This document shows positions 7,145 to 14,596 of a stretch of 23,880 nucleotides of DNA, one piece after another (the first letter of the stretch is position 1; each line of letters opens with the position of its first letter). Made by a program: the position numbers and the translations under genes. This DNA is from Ruminococcaceae bacterium UBA5891 (lineage in GTDB: Bacteria > Bacillota > Clostridia > Oscillospirales > Acutalibacteraceae): positions 1 to 23,880 of the forward strand of contig DJET01000077.1 in NCBI GenBank assembly GCA_002431945.1, in the 5' to 3' direction. The notes beneath the pieces were generated by a model. That model was not told the DNA's origin. It did no database searches and saw only the letters and a program-made list of their open reading frames with translations.

Positions 7145-9004
7145 ATGCAGTATTATCCTTTCGATTCAAGAAAAATTCTATACAGAAGCAGGTTAGGAGC
7201 TTTAGCCGAGGGTGACACCCTTCGGCTAAAGCTGTTACTGCATAATGACGCCCGCGTACATAACGCATATTTAAAGCTTAGAAACGATAACAGCGAAAAT
7301 ATAAGAGAGCTGCGTATGCAGCCCGGCGCATGGCTTGAGGATTACCGCTTTTACGAATGTGAAATCACCTTAAGCGAAGGGCTTTACTGGTATCAGTTCC
7401 GTTACACAAGCGATTACGGCGAATTTTGCGTAACAAAAACCGAAACCTCGCTCGGTATAGTGTCGGGCGGCGGCGATTGGTGGCAGCAAACGGTATACTG
7501 CCGCGATTATACCACGCCCGATTGGTTAGACGGCGGCATTATTTACCAAATATTCCCCGACCGTTTTTATAATTCGGGTACGGAAAAGAAAAACGTACCC
7601 GAAGACAGGTATATCTGCACCGATTGGTACAAGCAGCCCGAATACCGCCAAATAAACGAAAAATGCACCTTGGGCAACGATTATTACGGCGGAGATTTTA
7701 AGGGCATTGAACAAAAGCTGCCCTATCTTGAAAAATTAGGCGTTACCTGCATATATTTAAACCCGATATTCGAGGCGCACTCTAACCACCGCTACAACAC
7801 GGCGGATTATTTAAGGGTAGATCCGTCGCTCGGAACCGAGGAAGACCTTGTTTCGCTTATAAAATCGGCGAAAAAGCGCGGTATCTATATCCTGCTCGAC
7901 GGCGTTTTTTCCCACACGGGGGACGACAGCAGGTATTTCAACTCAAAGCGCCGCTACGATACGGTGGGAGCGGATAACTCGCCCGATTCCTATTACCGAA
8001 GCTGGTATAAATTCGGCGATTACCCCACAGGCTACGCCTGTTGGTGGGGCGTTCCCTCCCTGCCCGAAACAGAGGAAAACGACCTTTCCTTTTCAAGCTT
8101 TATAACCGGAGAAAACGGCGTTATACGGTATTGGCTGAAAAAGGGAATACGCGGTTGGCGGCTTGACGTTGCAGACGAGCTGCCCGACGAATTTCTTGAT
8201 AAGATCCGCCTTGCGGTTAAAGCCGAGGGGGAAGACAATTACCTGTTAGGCGAGGTGTGGGAAGACGCCACAAACAAAATAAGCTACGGCAGCCGCCGCC
8301 GTTTTTTGCGCGGCAGACAGCTTGATTCGGTTATGAACTACCCGTTTGCAAACGCCGTTACCGATTATGTTAAGGACGGAAGCGCCGAAAGGCTTTTAAA
8401 CACCGTGCTTAATATACTTGAAAACTATCCTCCGCAGGCGGTAAAGCTTTTAATGAACCACATCGGCACGCACGACACCGCAAGGGCGATAACCGTTTTG
8501 GGCGCAAACGACGGATATGTGGGCGACCGCAAATGGCAGTCCGAGCGCGTTTTATCCGCCGAAGAATATAACCGCGGCGTAGGGCTTTTAAAGCTGGCGG
8601 CGGTACTTCAGTTCACGCTGCCGGGCGTTCCCTCGATTTATTACGGGGACGAAGCAGGTCTTACGGGCTACGGCGATCCGTTTTGCCGCGCCGCATACCC
8701 CTGGGGGCGCGAAAACACCGAGCTTTTAAGCTTTTACAGGGCATTGGGCGCTTTAAGGCGTTCCTCGCCCGCGTTTGCTTCGGGCGAGTTTGTACCGATA
8801 AGGGCAGAGTCCGGCGTATTTGCATTTTTGCGCAAAAAAGGCGGCAGCACGGCGTTTATCGCCGTAAATTCGGGCGACGGCACCGCCGTAACCGACCTTC
8901 CGCAGGGGCTTGAAGACATAAAAACCTCTTTCGGCGAAAAGCCGCAGGGCGGCAAGCTTACGTTAAGCCCCAAAACATATGCGGTTTTTACAGCCGAAAG
9001 CTAA
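7145..9004 (+). CDS. GH13 alpha-glucan hydrolase (neopullulanase/cyclomaltodextrinase-like)
   Basis: A 619-residue GH13 enzyme without a signal peptide, so intracellular. Residues 1-~120 resemble the beta-sandwich N-domain of neopullulanase, cyclomaltodextrinase and maltogenic amylase. The barrel starts at GGIIYQIFPDRF (~126). Conserved regions: I, LLDGVFSHTG (~250-258); II, GWRLDVADE with nucleophile D341; III, LLGEVWED with acid/base E370; IV, IGTHDTAR with transition-state stabiliser D444. A C-terminal beta-domain follows from ~520. It probably hydrolyses alpha-1,4 (and perhaps alpha-1,6) links in maltodextrins left by the phosphorylase just upstream; exact specificity is not readable. The ATG is 3 bases after the glgP stop with no clear ribosome binding site, so translational coupling is likely. 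A long hairpin lies at codons ~18-30. Confidence 0.93.
   Translation: MQYYPFDSRKILYRSRLGALAEGDTLRLKLLLHNDARVHNAYLKLRNDNSENIRELRMQPGAWLEDYRFYECEITLSEGLYWYQFRYTSDYGEFCVTKTETSLGIVSGGGDWWQQTVYCRDYTTPDWLDGGIIYQIFPDRFYNSGTEKKNVPEDRYICTDWYKQPEYRQINEKCTLGNDYYGGDFKGIEQKLPYLEKLGVTCIYLNPIFEAHSNHRYNTADYLRVDPSLGTEEDLVSLIKSAKKRGIYILLDGVFSHTGDDSRYFNSKRRYDTVGADNSPDSYYRSWYKFGDYPTGYACWWGVPSLPETEENDLSFSSFITGENGVIRYWLKKGIRGWRLDVADELPDEFLDKIRLAVKAEGEDNYLLGEVWEDATNKISYGSRRRFLRGRQLDSVMNYPFANAVTDYVKDGSAERLLNTVLNILENYPPQAVKLLMNHIGTHDTARAITVLGANDGYVGDRKWQSERVLSAEEYNRGVGLLKLAAVLQFTLPGVPSIYYGDEAGLTGYGDPFCRAAYPWGRENTELLSFYRALGALRRSSPAFASGEFVPIRAESGVFAFLRKKGGSTAFIAVNSGDGTAVTDLPQGLEDIKTSFGEKPQGGKLTLSPKTYAVFTAES
7198..7233 (+). 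other. Strong intragenic hairpin at the 5' end of the GH13 coding sequence
   Basis: AGCTTTAGCCGAGGGT (7198-7213) pairs with ACCC (7217-7220) and TCGGCTAAAGCT (7222-7233), giving 16 base pairs with a GAC loop and one bulged T at 7221. It begins 53 bases after the ATG and is not followed by a T-run, so it does not look like a terminator. It encodes ordinary N-domain sequence (LGALAEGDTLRLKL). Confidence 0.7.
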
Positions 9005-9010
9005 AACCGA

Positions 9011-9281
9011 AAAGGGAAACGGATTGCCGCACGCCTTTCGATGCTCGCAATGACAAAAAGTTATGTCATTCTGAACGCGAAGCGTGAAAGAATCCGTAAT
9101 TCCCCTTAAAAGAGGAACGGATTGCCGCAGCCGCTTACGCGGCTTCGCAATGACAGGTAAACGAAAGTTTATCCGCACGCCATAAGTATTCGCAATAATT
9201 AAATTGTATGTCATTCTGAACGCGAAGCGCGAAAGAATCCGCCTCCCCTTTTAAAAGAGAAACGGATTGCCGCGCCGTACA
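9011..9281. repeat. Cluster of dispersed palindromic repeats between the GH13 gene and pyrH
   Basis: Two half-motifs alternate. A is AACGGATTGCCGC...TCGCAATGACA (9018-9055, 9116-9155, and a partial copy 9261-9277). B is TGTCATTCTGAACGCGAAG...GAATCCG (9064-9097 and 9209-9241). B resembles the reverse complement of A, so each A+B unit can fold into a long hairpin. Full unit spacing is 98 bases (9018 to 9116). A decayed A copy lies at ~9173-9200. The B cores contain a small ACGC-GAA-GCGT hairpin, and the A copy at 9129-9144 contains AGCCGC-TTAC-GCGGCT. No protein-coding gene is supported in this 460-base gap. Confidence 0.85.
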
Positions 9282-9320
9282 ACAGGCACTGTTTGAAATA
9301 ATAACATTTAAAATATACCG

Positions 9321-9357
9321 CGGGACTGCCTTACGGCGGTCCCGTTAATTTTATTTT
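9321..9357 (+). terminator. Rho-independent terminator ending the glgP-GH13 transcript
   Basis: CGGGACTGCC (9321-9330) and GGCGGTCCCG (9335-9344) form a 10-base stem with one T-G wobble around a TTAC loop, followed by TTAATTTTATTTT. It lies just upstream of the pyrH promoter and after the repeat cluster. Confidence 0.85.
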
Positions 9358-9388
9358 GCGCCGTAAAGACAAAATCCCGTTTTCACAA

Positions 9389-9417
9389 TTGACTTTAAGG
9401 CGCGTTTATTGTAAAAT
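9389..9417 (+). promoter_or_regulatory. Promoter of the pyrH-led operon
   Basis: -35 TTGACT (9389-9394) and -10 TAAAAT (9412-9417), spacer 17. The leader to the pyrH ATG is about 40 bases and contains the 10-base palindrome GCCGTACGGC (9436-9445) and GGAG (9451-9454). Confidence 0.75.
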
Positions 9418-9464
9418 ATAAACTGATAATATAAAGCCGTACGGCGGAACGGAGTTAATAAAAA

Positions 9465-10169
9465 ATGAAGCCTGTTTATAATCGTATACTTTTAAAGCTC
9501 AGCGGCGAGGTGCTTGCCGGTGAAAAGGGCGTGGGAATTGATTTTGACAAGGTGCTTGAGGTGTGCGCAAGCGTTAAGGAATGTGCGGATATGGGGGTAC
9601 AGGTTGCTATTGTTGTCGGCGGCGGAAACTTCTGGCGCGGCCGTTCCAGCGGCAAAATGGACCGAACCAGAGCCGACCATATGGGTATGCTTGCAACCTC
9701 TATAAACGCGCTGGCTCTTGCCGACGCGCTTGAGCAGTTAGGCGTTACCGCGCGCGTTCAAACCGCTATTGAAATGCGCCAGATAGCCGAGCCTTATATT
9801 CGCAACAAGGCCGTAAGGCATCTTGAAAAGGGCAGAGTTGTAATTTTCGGCTGCGGAACGGGCAACCCGTTCTTCTCAACCGATACCGCCGCGGCTCTGC
9901 GCGCCGCCGAAATAGGAGCGGACGTTATATTTAAAGCCACCAACGTTGACGGCGTGTACGACAGCGATCCGAAGCTCAACCCGAACGCCAAAAAGTACGA
10001 TACCCTCTCGCATATAGACGTACTTAAAGACGGGCTTCACGTTATGGACAGCACCGCCGCCTCGCTTTGTATGGATAACGGCATTGAAATACTTGTTTTC
10101 AACCTTAACGACCCGAAAAATATCGTAAAAGCGATAACGGGCGAGCATATCGGAACAATAGTTAAATAA
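9465..10169 (+). CDS. pyrH: UMP kinase
   Basis: A 234-residue bacterial UMP kinase of the amino acid kinase fold; it phosphorylates UMP to UDP in pyrimidine nucleotide synthesis, as a cytoplasmic hexamer. Landmarks: ILLKLSGE at the N-terminus (phosphate-binding Lys), VVGGGNFWRG, DHMGMLATSINALAL, GCGTGNPFFSTDTAAALRAAEI, KATNVDGVYDSDP near residue 165, and DSTAASLCMDN. Length is typical (about 235-240). The first gene of the long rightward operon, with its own promoter and GGAG site. In many Firmicutes rpsB and tsf precede pyrH; here they are absent and the glycogen breakdown pair plus repeats occupy that side. frr follows, as in most bacteria. Confidence 0.98.
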   Translation: MKPVYNRILLKLSGEVLAGEKGVGIDFDKVLEVCASVKECADMGVQVAIVVGGGNFWRGRSSGKMDRTRADHMGMLATSINALALADALEQLGVTARVQTAIEMRQIAEPYIRNKAVRHLEKGRVVIFGCGTGNPFFSTDTAAALRAAEIGADVIFKATNVDGVYDSDPKLNPNAKKYDTLSHIDVLKDGLHVMDSTAASLCMDNGIEILVFNLNDPKNIVKAITGEHIGTIVK

Positions 10170-10193
10170 TATAATATTAAGGAGATTTTGTTT

Positions 10194-10748
10194 ATGAAAG
10201 AGCTGCTTAAAAACACCGAAGAAAAAATGAATAAAACCGTTGCCGTGCTTGAAAGGGATTATAAGTCCATAAGAGCAGGCAGAGCCAACATTGCGGTGCT
10301 TGACCGCATTACGGTGGATTATTACGGCTGCCCGACGCCGATACAGCAAATGGCGGCGGTTTCCGTGCCGGAGCCGCGCGTTTTAATGATTCAGCCGTGG
10401 GACGCTACCACCCTTAAAGAAATCGAAAAGGCAATTTTAACCTCGGATATAGGCATAAATCCGCAGAACGACGGCAGGGTTATCCGCCTTTCCTTCCCCC
10501 CGCTTACAGAGGAGCGCCGCAAGGATATAGTTAAAGAAGTCCGCAAGGCGGCAGAGGAAAACAAGGTTGCGATACGCAACACCCGCCGCGACGCGATAGA
10601 AAAGCTTAAAGCGCTTAAAAAGGCGAACACGGTAACCGAGGACGACGTTACGGACGGCGAAAAGAAAATTCAGAATTTAACCGATAAATTCTGCAAGGAA
10701 ATCGACGATTTAGCTTCTCTTAAAGAAAAGGAAATAATGGAAATATAA
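10194..10748 (+). CDS. frr: Ribosome recycling factor
   Basis: A 184-residue ribosome recycling factor, which with EF-G splits post-termination ribosomes. Diagnostic segments: RAGRANIAVLDRITVDYYG, PTPIQQMAAVSVPEPR, IQPWD, SDIGINPQNDG, RLSFPPLTEERR, and a C-terminal helix rich in Lys, Arg and Glu that completes the three-helix bundle. Length matches the family (about 185). The ATG at 10194 is chosen since AAGGAG (10179-10184) lies 9 bases before it; the in-frame TTG at 10188 is too close to that site. It is 24 bases after pyrH and clearly in the same operon. A hairpin follows the stop codon and may reduce read-through to uppS. Confidence 0.98.
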   Translation: MKELLKNTEEKMNKTVAVLERDYKSIRAGRANIAVLDRITVDYYGCPTPIQQMAAVSVPEPRVLMIQPWDATTLKEIEKAILTSDIGINPQNDGRVIRLSFPPLTEERRKDIVKEVRKAAEENKVAIRNTRRDAIEKLKALKKANTVTEDDVTDGEKKIQNLTDKFCKEIDDLASLKEKEIMEI

Positions 10749-10755
10749 AAAACTT

Positions 10756-10782
10756 GCGGGCATATTTTAAATGCCCGCTTTT
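10756..10782 (+). terminator. Terminator-like hairpin between frr and uppS (attenuator candidate)
   Basis: GCGGGCAT (10756-10763) and ATGCCCGC (10771-10778) form a perfect 8-base stem with a 7-base loop, followed by only four T residues (TTTTAAAG). The right arm contains the upstream-most ATG of the uppS frame. The short T-run suggests a weak terminator or an RNA processing or stability element inside the operon. Confidence 0.55.
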
Positions 10783-10797
10783 AAAGCAGGTGGAAAA

Positions 10798-11514
10798 TTG
10801 AGTCTTTTCGGCAAAAAAGCAAATACGGCGCGCACACTGCCGCGCCATATCGCAATTGTTATGGACGGCAACGGCAGGTGGGCTAAAAAGCGCGGGCTGC
10901 CGCGTTCGGCAGGTCACGTAGCAGGCGCTAAGACCTTTAAAACAATAGCGCGCTACTGCAATAAAATAGGGCTTGAATATTTAACCGTTTACGCCTTTTC
11001 AACCGAAAACTGGAAGCGCCCGAAAGAAGAAATCGACGGCATTATGAACCTTTTGCGCGACTATTTAAAGGACGCGGAAAATTTTAAGGACGAAAACATT
11101 AAGGTTCGTTTTTTGGGCGACAGAACCCCCCTTGCCGACGATATTAAGGCTCTGATGCTTAAAAACGAGGACGGCTCAAAAAACGCCACGGGGCTTAAGC
11201 TTAATATAGCGATAAACTACGGCGGGCGCGATGAAATAGTACACGCGGTTAAAAAAATAATCAACAACGGCACGCCCGAAAGCGATATTACCGAACAGCT
11301 TATATCCGATAATTTATATACCGCAGGTATGCCGGACCCCGATTTTATTATAAGACCCAGCGGCGAATACCGAACCTCTAATTACCTTTTGTGGCAGTCG
11401 GCTTATGCGGAATATTGGTTTTCGGATATACTGTGGCCCGATTTTAAGCCCCGCCACCTTGATAAAGCAATAGAAGACTTTAATCACCGCAGCCGCCGAT
11501 TCGGCGGTGTGTAA
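10798..11514 (+). CDS. uppS: Undecaprenyl diphosphate synthase (cis-prenyltransferase)
   Basis: Condenses isopentenyl diphosphate onto farnesyl diphosphate to make C55 undecaprenyl diphosphate, the lipid carrier for peptidoglycan. Signature motifs: HIAIVMDGNGRWAKKRG with the catalytic Asp, AFSTENWKRP, and the C-terminal RPSGEYRTSNYLLWQSAYAEYWF and LWPDF. The start is ambiguous. An ATG at 10771 (247 residues) lies inside a hairpin arm and has no ribosome binding site, while a TTG at 10798 (238 residues, MSLFGKK...) is preceded by AGGTGG at 10788-10793, though only 4 bases away. I prefer the TTG. The neighbours dxr and ispG supply its isoprenoid precursors, and cdsA follows directly, as in most bacteria. 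Confidence 0.95.
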   Translation: MSLFGKKANTARTLPRHIAIVMDGNGRWAKKRGLPRSAGHVAGAKTFKTIARYCNKIGLEYLTVYAFSTENWKRPKEEIDGIMNLLRDYLKDAENFKDENIKVRFLGDRTPLADDIKALMLKNEDGSKNATGLKLNIAINYGGRDEIVHAVKKIINNGTPESDITEQLISDNLYTAGMPDPDFIIRPSGEYRTSNYLLWQSAYAEYWFSDILWPDFKPRHLDKAIEDFNHRSRRFGGV

Positions 11515-11531
11515 AAGGAGCGTAAAAAATT

Positions 11532-12383
11532 ATGAAAACCCGAATCATCTCAGGCGCGGTTATGGTAATCATAGCGGCGGCGGTAATAACACTCGGTATG
11601 ACGGTAAGCCCGCTTTTTATAACCGCCTGTATTGCGTTTATTGCCGCGGTGGGAATTTACGAGCTTTTACACAACGCCGCAAAAATCGAGTCTAAGGCGG
11701 CGTTGATCGGCGCCTGCGCTTATGTTGTGCTTATGGTCTTTGCAATAGACGGCAGCACGGGGGCAAAGCTTCAGGAAACCCTTAACGGCACCCACAAGGC
11801 GTATATAAAATTAACCTTTACTTTAGCGCTCAGCGTTATTTACTTTATATATTCGGCGGCGGTAACCCTTAAAAATCACAAAACCTTTACCCTTGCTCAA
11901 ATTGCTTTTATTTGCGGTATGCCGATACCGATAGCCTTTGCGTTCAGCTCGCTCGGCGTTGTTATAAACCACGAGCACGGGCTTTATTACCTTTTTATGT
12001 TGCTCAATTTTTCAAGCGTGTGCGATATGGGCGCGTATTTTGTGGGCAGTACGTTAGGTAAGCATAAGCTTTGCCCTAATATAAGCCCGCACAAAACGGT
12101 TGAGGGCGCCGTGGGCGGAATAGTATCAAGCATAATTGTAACCTATATTTTAGGCTTTTCCTTTTCGTTTGAAAAAAACCTTACAAACGCGGTAATTTTA
12201 ACAATTCCGTTCTGCATTTTAGGTATGGTGGGCGACCTTTTCGCCTCTGCCATAAAGCGCGCGGCAGGAATTAAGGATTACGGAAATTTAATCCCCGGTC
12301 ACGGCGGAATACTTGATAGGTTTGACAGCATAATTATGACCGCGCCGCTTTTGTATTTGTTTATAGCTTTAGGGGTAATATAA
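11532..12383 (+). CDS. cdsA: Phosphatidate cytidylyltransferase (CDP-diglyceride synthase)
   Basis: A 283-residue integral membrane enzyme that makes CDP-diacylglycerol from phosphatidic acid and CTP, the branch point for phosphatidylglycerol, phosphatidylethanolamine and cardiolipin. Hydrophobic segments run through the whole protein (about eight helices). The C-terminal family signature is complete: GMVGDLFASAIKRAAGIKDYG then LIPGHGGILDRFDS. AAGGAG lies about 11 bases before the ATG. The gene follows uppS by 17 bases, and its TAA overlaps the dxr ATG by one base (TAATG), so dxr translation is probably coupled. Length is within the usual 260-290. Confidence 0.97.
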   Translation: MKTRIISGAVMVIIAAAVITLGMTVSPLFITACIAFIAAVGIYELLHNAAKIESKAALIGACAYVVLMVFAIDGSTGAKLQETLNGTHKAYIKLTFTLALSVIYFIYSAAVTLKNHKTFTLAQIAFICGMPIPIAFAFSSLGVVINHEHGLYYLFMLLNFSSVCDMGAYFVGSTLGKHKLCPNISPHKTVEGAVGGIVSSIIVTYILGFSFSFEKNLTNAVILTIPFCILGMVGDLFASAIKRAAGIKDYGNLIPGHGGILDRFDSIIMTAPLLYLFIALGVI

Positions 12384-13522
12384 TGAAAAGGCTTTCTGTT
12401 TTAGGCTCAACCGGCTCTATCGGTACGCAGGCGCTTGAGACCTGCAAAAAAAACAATTGGCAAATAACGGCGCTGGCGGCAGGCAGAAACGTAAAGCTTG
12501 CCGAAGCACAGGCAAGAGAATTTAAGCCCCTGTTTGTTGCAATGTTCGATAAAGCCGCCGCAGACGAGCTTAAAATAAAGCTTGCCGATACCGATATCAA
12601 GGTATATTCGGGCGAAGAGGGCGTTATTGCCGCGGCGGAAAGCGATTGCGATACCGTGCTTAATTCGGTTGTTGGTATTGCGGGGCTGAAACCCACTTTG
12701 GCGGCAATAAACAAGGGCACTACGGTAGCCCTTGCAAATAAGGAAACGCTTGTAACAGGCGGGGAAATTGTAAACCGCAGGCTAAAGGAAACCGGCGTTA
12801 AGCTTTTGCCGGTAGACAGCGAGCATTCCGCAATTTTCCAATCCCTGCAGGGCGCGCCCGAAAATTCGCTTAAAAAAATATTGCTTACAGCGTCGGGCGG
12901 ACCGTTTTACGGCAGAAAACGAAAAGACCTTGAAAACGTAACGGTTAAGGACGCGCTTAATCACCCTAACTGGTCTATGGGCGCTAAAATAACCGTGGAC
13001 TCCGCAAGCCTTATGAATAAGGGGCTTGAGGTTATAGAGGCGGTGCATTTATTCGGCGTTACGGCGGATAAAATTGAGGTTTTGGTGCACAGGCAGAGCA
13101 TTCTGCACTCGGCGGTGGAGCTTTGCGACGGCGCGGTTATAGCGCAGTTAGGCACGCCCGATATGCGCCTGCCGATACAGTATGCGCTAACCTACCCCGA
13201 ACGCGCCGACAATGCGTTCCGGCGGCTAAGCCTTACCGATATCGGCACCCTAACCTTCGAAAAGCCCGATACCGAAACCTTTAAGTGCCTGCCGCTTTGC
13301 ATTAGGGCGATAAACGAGGGCGGGCTTGCTCCCGCTGCGGTAAACGGCGCTAACGAAGAGGCGGTGGCGCTGTTTTTACAGGGCAAAATCAGGTTTTTGC
13401 AGATAGCCGATTTGGTAGAAAAAGCGCTTGCGGAAGTTAAAAACAAAAGGGATTTTACATTAGAGGATATTTTCTGTACGGATAAAGCGGCAAGAAAGCT
13501 TGTAAGAGACAGTATTTTTTAG
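12383..13522 (+). CDS. dxr: 1-deoxy-D-xylulose 5-phosphate reductoisomerase
   Basis: A 379-residue second enzyme of the MEP isoprenoid pathway; it converts DXP to MEP with NADPH and a divalent metal. Visible: the NADPH-binding GSTGSIG at residues 8-14, LANKETLV near 117, the metal ligands in VDSEHSA (D145, E147) and E216 in NKGLEVIEA, the flexible-loop segment SGGPF and HPNWSMG, and VHRQSILHS. Length is normal (about 380-400). The ATG overlaps the cdsA stop, so it is within the operon. With ispG two genes downstream, and uppS upstream using the pathway's product, the cluster couples isoprenoid precursor supply to cell-wall lipid carrier synthesis. Confidence 0.98.
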   Translation: MKRLSVLGSTGSIGTQALETCKKNNWQITALAAGRNVKLAEAQAREFKPLFVAMFDKAAADELKIKLADTDIKVYSGEEGVIAAAESDCDTVLNSVVGIAGLKPTLAAINKGTTVALANKETLVTGGEIVNRRLKETGVKLLPVDSEHSAIFQSLQGAPENSLKKILLTASGGPFYGRKRKDLENVTVKDALNHPNWSMGAKITVDSASLMNKGLEVIEAVHLFGVTADKIEVLVHRQSILHSAVELCDGAVIAQLGTPDMRLPIQYALTYPERADNAFRRLSLTDIGTLTFEKPDTETFKCLPLCIRAINEGGLAPAAVNGANEEAVALFLQGKIRFLQIADLVEKALAEVKNKRDFTLEDIFCTDKAARKLVRDSIF

Positions 13523-13528
13523 AATCGG

Positions 13529-14590
13529 GTGGTTGTTATTTCGGCTTTACTTAATGTTTGGAGCAATGTGTGGCCGTATTTGGTGGCTATTGCGCTGTTT
13601 TTGGTTTTAATCGTAATACACGAGTTCGGGCATTTTATTGCCGCAAAGCTTTTGGGCGTTCGCGTTAACGAGTTTGCGGTGGGCTTCGGTCCAAAGCTTT
13701 TTTCAAAGCAGGGCAAGGAAACAAAGTATTCCGTAAACCTTGTGCCATTAGGCGGCTACTGCGCCATGGAGGGCGAGGACGAGGAAAGCGGCGACGAGCG
13801 CGCTTTTTGCAATAAAAAGCCGTGGCGGCGCTTTATAATAGTGGCAATGGGCGCTACCTTTAACCTGATTTTGGGGCTTATTATTGTGGCTGTAACCTTA
13901 GCGCCGCAAAAATCCTTTAACTCAACCGTTGTGGCGGAGTTTAAGGAAAACGCGGTAAGCGAGCAATCGGGGCTTAGGGTAGACGATAAAATAATCGAGG
14001 TAGAGGGCAGAAAAATTTTCTCCACCTACGATTTAAGCTATGCCTTTACAAACGTTAAGGGCGGAAAAATAGATATGGTTGTAAAGCGCGACGGCGAGAA
14101 GGTTGAGCTTAAAGACGTTAAGTTCGATTCTTCCGAAGAAAACGGAATAAGTTATTTAGCCGTTGATTTTTACGTTTACGGCATAAGAAAAACCTTCGGC
14201 TCATATATTAAGCAGACCTTTGCCACAGCCGCGTCATACTGCGCTGTTGTGTGGCGGTCGCTTATAGACCTTATAAGCGGAAAATACGGCATAAGCGCGG
14301 TTTCAGGCCCCGTGGGCGTTACCGCGGCGATAGGCTCCGCCGCAAAACAAAGCCTTGAAAACCTGCTGCCCATTATGGCGCTTATAACAATAAATCTCGG
14401 TATATTTAACCTGCTGCCCATACCCGCGCTCGACGGCGGCAGACTGCTCTTTATTCTAATAGAAATGATTTTTAAAAAGCCCGTGCCGCAAAAGTACGAG
14501 GCGGTAGTTCACGCCGTGGGCTTTGCGCTGCTTATAGGCTTTATGCTGCTTATAACCGCAAAGGATATTTGGACGCTTATAGCAGGGTGA
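13529..14590 (+). CDS. rseP: Site-2 intramembrane zinc metalloprotease RseP
   Basis: A 353-residue S2P-family protease (RseP/RasP) that cleaves transmembrane segments such as anti-sigma factors or remnant signal peptides. The zinc motif HEFGH is at H31-E32-H35 in the first helix, followed by VNEFAVGFGPKLFS. One PDZ domain spans ~125-200, and the third zinc ligand is D302 in NLLPIPALDGGR. Three to four membrane helices. The start is uncertain: GTG at 13529 is 6 bases after dxr with a weak ribosome binding site; an alternative in-frame GTG at 13568 is preceded by GGAG and would place the HEFGH at the more usual residue 18. The position between dxr and ispG is the standard clostridial order. Confidence 0.96.
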   Translation: MVVISALLNVWSNVWPYLVAIALFLVLIVIHEFGHFIAAKLLGVRVNEFAVGFGPKLFSKQGKETKYSVNLVPLGGYCAMEGEDEESGDERAFCNKKPWRRFIIVAMGATFNLILGLIIVAVTLAPQKSFNSTVVAEFKENAVSEQSGLRVDDKIIEVEGRKIFSTYDLSYAFTNVKGGKIDMVVKRDGEKVELKDVKFDSSEENGISYLAVDFYVYGIRKTFGSYIKQTFATAASYCAVVWRSLIDLISGKYGISAVSGPVGVTAAIGSAAKQSLENLLPIMALITINLGIFNLLPIPALDGGRLLFILIEMIFKKPVPQKYEAVVHAVGFALLIGFMLLITAKDIWTLIAG

Positions 14591-14596
14591 CTTAAA

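Noticed and set aside
9011..9281. Possible CRISPR array
   Set aside because: Units are ~97 bases, internally palindromic and abutting, without uniform 25-40 base direct repeats and unique spacers, and no cas gene is nearby.
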